In this document: piece by piece, positions 4,980-6,331 of the stretch | Numbering within the stretch: position 1 is the first letter of the stretch | Layout of the letters: the number at the start of each line of letters is the position of its first letter | Origin: Deltaproteobacteria bacterium | GTDB lineage: Bacteria > Desulfobacterota > BSN033 > UBA1163 | NCBI GenBank assembly: GCA_016875255.1 | Contig: VGRU01000208.1 | Location: 1-6,331 of the forward strand | DNA: 6,331 bases | Reading direction: 5' to 3' | Notes under the pieces: model-generated | Databases searched by the model: none | What the model was told of the DNA's origin: nothing | Seen by the model: the letters and a program-made list of their open reading frames with translations, nothing else | Position numbers and translations under genes: made by a program

Positions 4980-6331
4980 CCTCCAATAAATTGCATCGCC
5001 CTTTGAAGTCGTTGAATGACTTTCCCCTTGCCCAGCGCCTCCATCACCTCATCAATGGGCGGGCTGACTGTCCTTCCGGTCAGGGCCACTCGAAGGGGCT
5101 GGGCGATTTTGACCAGAGGTTCGCCTCGGGACTCGGAGAGTCGCTGGATCAGAAGATGGTTGCTCTCTTTTTTTAGAATCGCCTCCCTTGAAAGGGAACC
5201 GATGATCTCTTCGAAGATCGGCATGGATTCACTTTTTAAAAATTTCTTGGCGGCCTCCTCATCATAGACGATCTCTTCGCAGAAATAGAATTCCGAAAGC
5301 TCCGCCATCTCGACCAGAGTCTTCGACCTCTCCCTCAGCGAGAGAATGGCCTTCTTAAGAAGATCCCTGTCTGTTACCTGATGCCCCTTGGCTTCAATGA
5401 AGGGCAAAACCTTCTGAATCAGTTCATCCGGCTCCATCTTCTTGATATACTGTGAATTGAGCCAGTCCAGCTTTCCCGGATTGATCGCCGCGGCCGCCTT
5501 GCCCACGGCCTCGAGAGTGAACTTTTCGATCAACTCCTTCAAGGTGAACTCCTCCTGATCGCCATAAGACCATCCCAGGCGGACGAGATAGTTCACCACA
5601 GCCTGGGGACGGTAGCCCATCTTCTGATACTCCATCACGGACTGGGCTCCATGCCGTTTGGAAAGTTTCTTCTTGTCCGGGCCAAGGATCATCGGGACAT
5701 GACCGAACTCTGGCAGGGGATGGCCCAGGGCCTGATAGATCTGAATCTGTCGAGGGGTATTGTTGAGATGGTCATTTCCCCGGATGACATGGGTGATATT
5801 CATTGTGACATCATCCACCACCACGGAGAAGTTGTAGGTTGGGAGTCCGTCGCTTCTCAGGATGATGAGGTCATCCAATTCACTATTGCCAAATTCCACA
5901 CGGCCCTGAATCAAATCCTCGACCACGGTCTTTCCTTCATCCGGCGAAAAGAACCGGATCGCAAAAGGTCGGTCCGATGGAGAGGCCTTTCGCTGAAGGC
6001 AGGTTCGGTCATATTTGGGCTTGAGCCCTGCCTTCATGGCCGCTTCCCGCTTGGCCTCCAGCTCCTCCGGTAGACAATAGCACCGGTAGGCCTTCCCCTT
6101 GGCCACCAGTTGATCGGCCATCTCCCGGTAGAGGGAAAGTCTCTCTGTTTGATAAAAGGGACCTTCGTCCCAATCCAATCCCAGCCAGGTCATCGCATCG
6201 AGGATGACCTGAATCGACTCCTGTGTCGAGCGCGCCACATCCGTGTCTTCAATCCGGAGAATGAATGCGCCTTTGGTATGACGCGCCAGGAGCCAGTTGA
6301 AGAGAGCGGTCCGGGCCCCTCCGATATGGAG
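4967..6331 (-). CDS. gltX: Glutamyl-tRNA synthetase (lacks extreme N-terminus at window edge)
   Basis: The frame is open to the right edge and gives 454 residues plus a TAA stop; full-length enzymes are about 465-490, so roughly a dozen residues are cut off by the window, not by mutation. GluRS is a cytoplasmic class I synthetase that joins glutamate to tRNA(Glu) with ATP. The first visible residues, LHIGGARTALFNW, contain the HIGH-type ATP motif (HIGG at residues 2-5 here), followed by FILRIEDTD. The KMSKS-type motif is KLSKRHG at 222-228. A zinc-binding-like C-x-C-x24-C pattern spans 84-111. LPTYNFSVVVDD and VIRGNDHLNNTPRQ are typical GlxRS catalytic-core segments. The C-terminal helical anticodon-binding domain ends with VALTGRTVSPPIDEVMEALG. 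A GTG at 6238 is internal and should not be taken as the start. Whether it also charges tRNA(Gln) (non-discriminating type) cannot be judged. The last codons and stop merge into the intergenic repeat. Confidence 0.97.
   Translation of the reverse strand, partial: LHIGGARTALFNWLLARHTKGAFILRIEDTDVARSTQESIQVILDAMTWLGLDWDEGPFYQTERLSLYREMADQLVAKGKAYRCYCLPEELEAKREAAMKAGLKPKYDRTCLQRKASPSDRPFAIRFFSPDEGKTVVEDLIQGRVEFGNSELDDLIILRSDGLPTYNFSVVVDDVTMNITHVIRGNDHLNNTPRQIQIYQALGHPLPEFGHVPMILGPDKKKLSKRHGAQSVMEYQKMGYRPQAVVNYLVRLGWSYGDQEEFTLKELIEKFTLEAVGKAAAAINPGKLDWLNSQYIKKMEPDELIQKVLPFIEAKGHQVTDRDLLKKAILSLRERSKTLVEMAELSEFYFCEEIVYDEEAAKKFLKSESMPIFEEIIGSLSREAILKKESNHLLIQRLSESRGEPLVKIAQPLRVALTGRTVSPPIDEVMEALGKGKVIQRLQRAMQFIGGNNQ

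Noticed and set aside
5651..6073. Plus-strand 140-codon frame opposite gltX
   Set aside because: It is a shadow of the GluRS catalytic core and has no independent support.

Overview
All three recognisable protein genes lie on the minus strand, so the window reads right to left as gltX (partial) -> smc (complete) -> a periplasmic substrate-binding protein gene (partial). A complete Smc with a GPNGCGKSN P-loop, a standard bacterial GluRS, a signal-peptide-bearing branched-chain-amino-acid-type binding protein, GGAGG-type ribosome binding sites and sigma70-like promoters indicate a Gram-negative bacterium. Moderate GC, a LivK-family transporter and palindromic REP/MITE-like repeats between genes recall uncultured Deltaproteobacteria (Desulfobacterota). 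That placement is an impression, not something the sequence proves.

Layout from the right. Positions 4967-6331 hold glutamyl-tRNA synthetase, lacking only about a dozen N-terminal residues. Positions 4610-4966 carry no gene; they are a nested set of repeats: a large imperfect inverted repeat, a 76-bp element ending in TTGTCA/TGACAA at its centre, copies of a TTGGTnATTG motif, and a perfect 20-bp palindrome that appears inserted among those copies. The smc promoter and ribosome binding site sit at the left end of this gap. Positions 1052-4609 encode the full-length chromosome-condensation ATPase Smc.

Positions 617-1051 are a 435-bp gap containing, in the direction of transcription, a strong sigma70-like promoter (TTGACA, 17 bp, TATCCT) only 29 bp after the smc stop, a strong intrinsic terminator about 60 bp beyond its likely start point, a weaker second terminator-like hairpin, a second possible promoter, and a long leader to the binding-protein gene. 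Positions 1-616 encode the signal peptide and N-terminal half of that binding protein, which runs off the left edge.

The genes do not form one pathway: GluRS is translation, Smc is chromosome segregation, and the binding protein probably begins a separate transport operon. The coding content is ordinary. The part most worth a second look is the 899-1022 promoter-terminator block, which could be a small RNA or an attenuated leader with mutually exclusive pairings. The nested repeats between gltX and smc come next. I found no convincing new protein system, CRISPR array, tRNA or rRNA.
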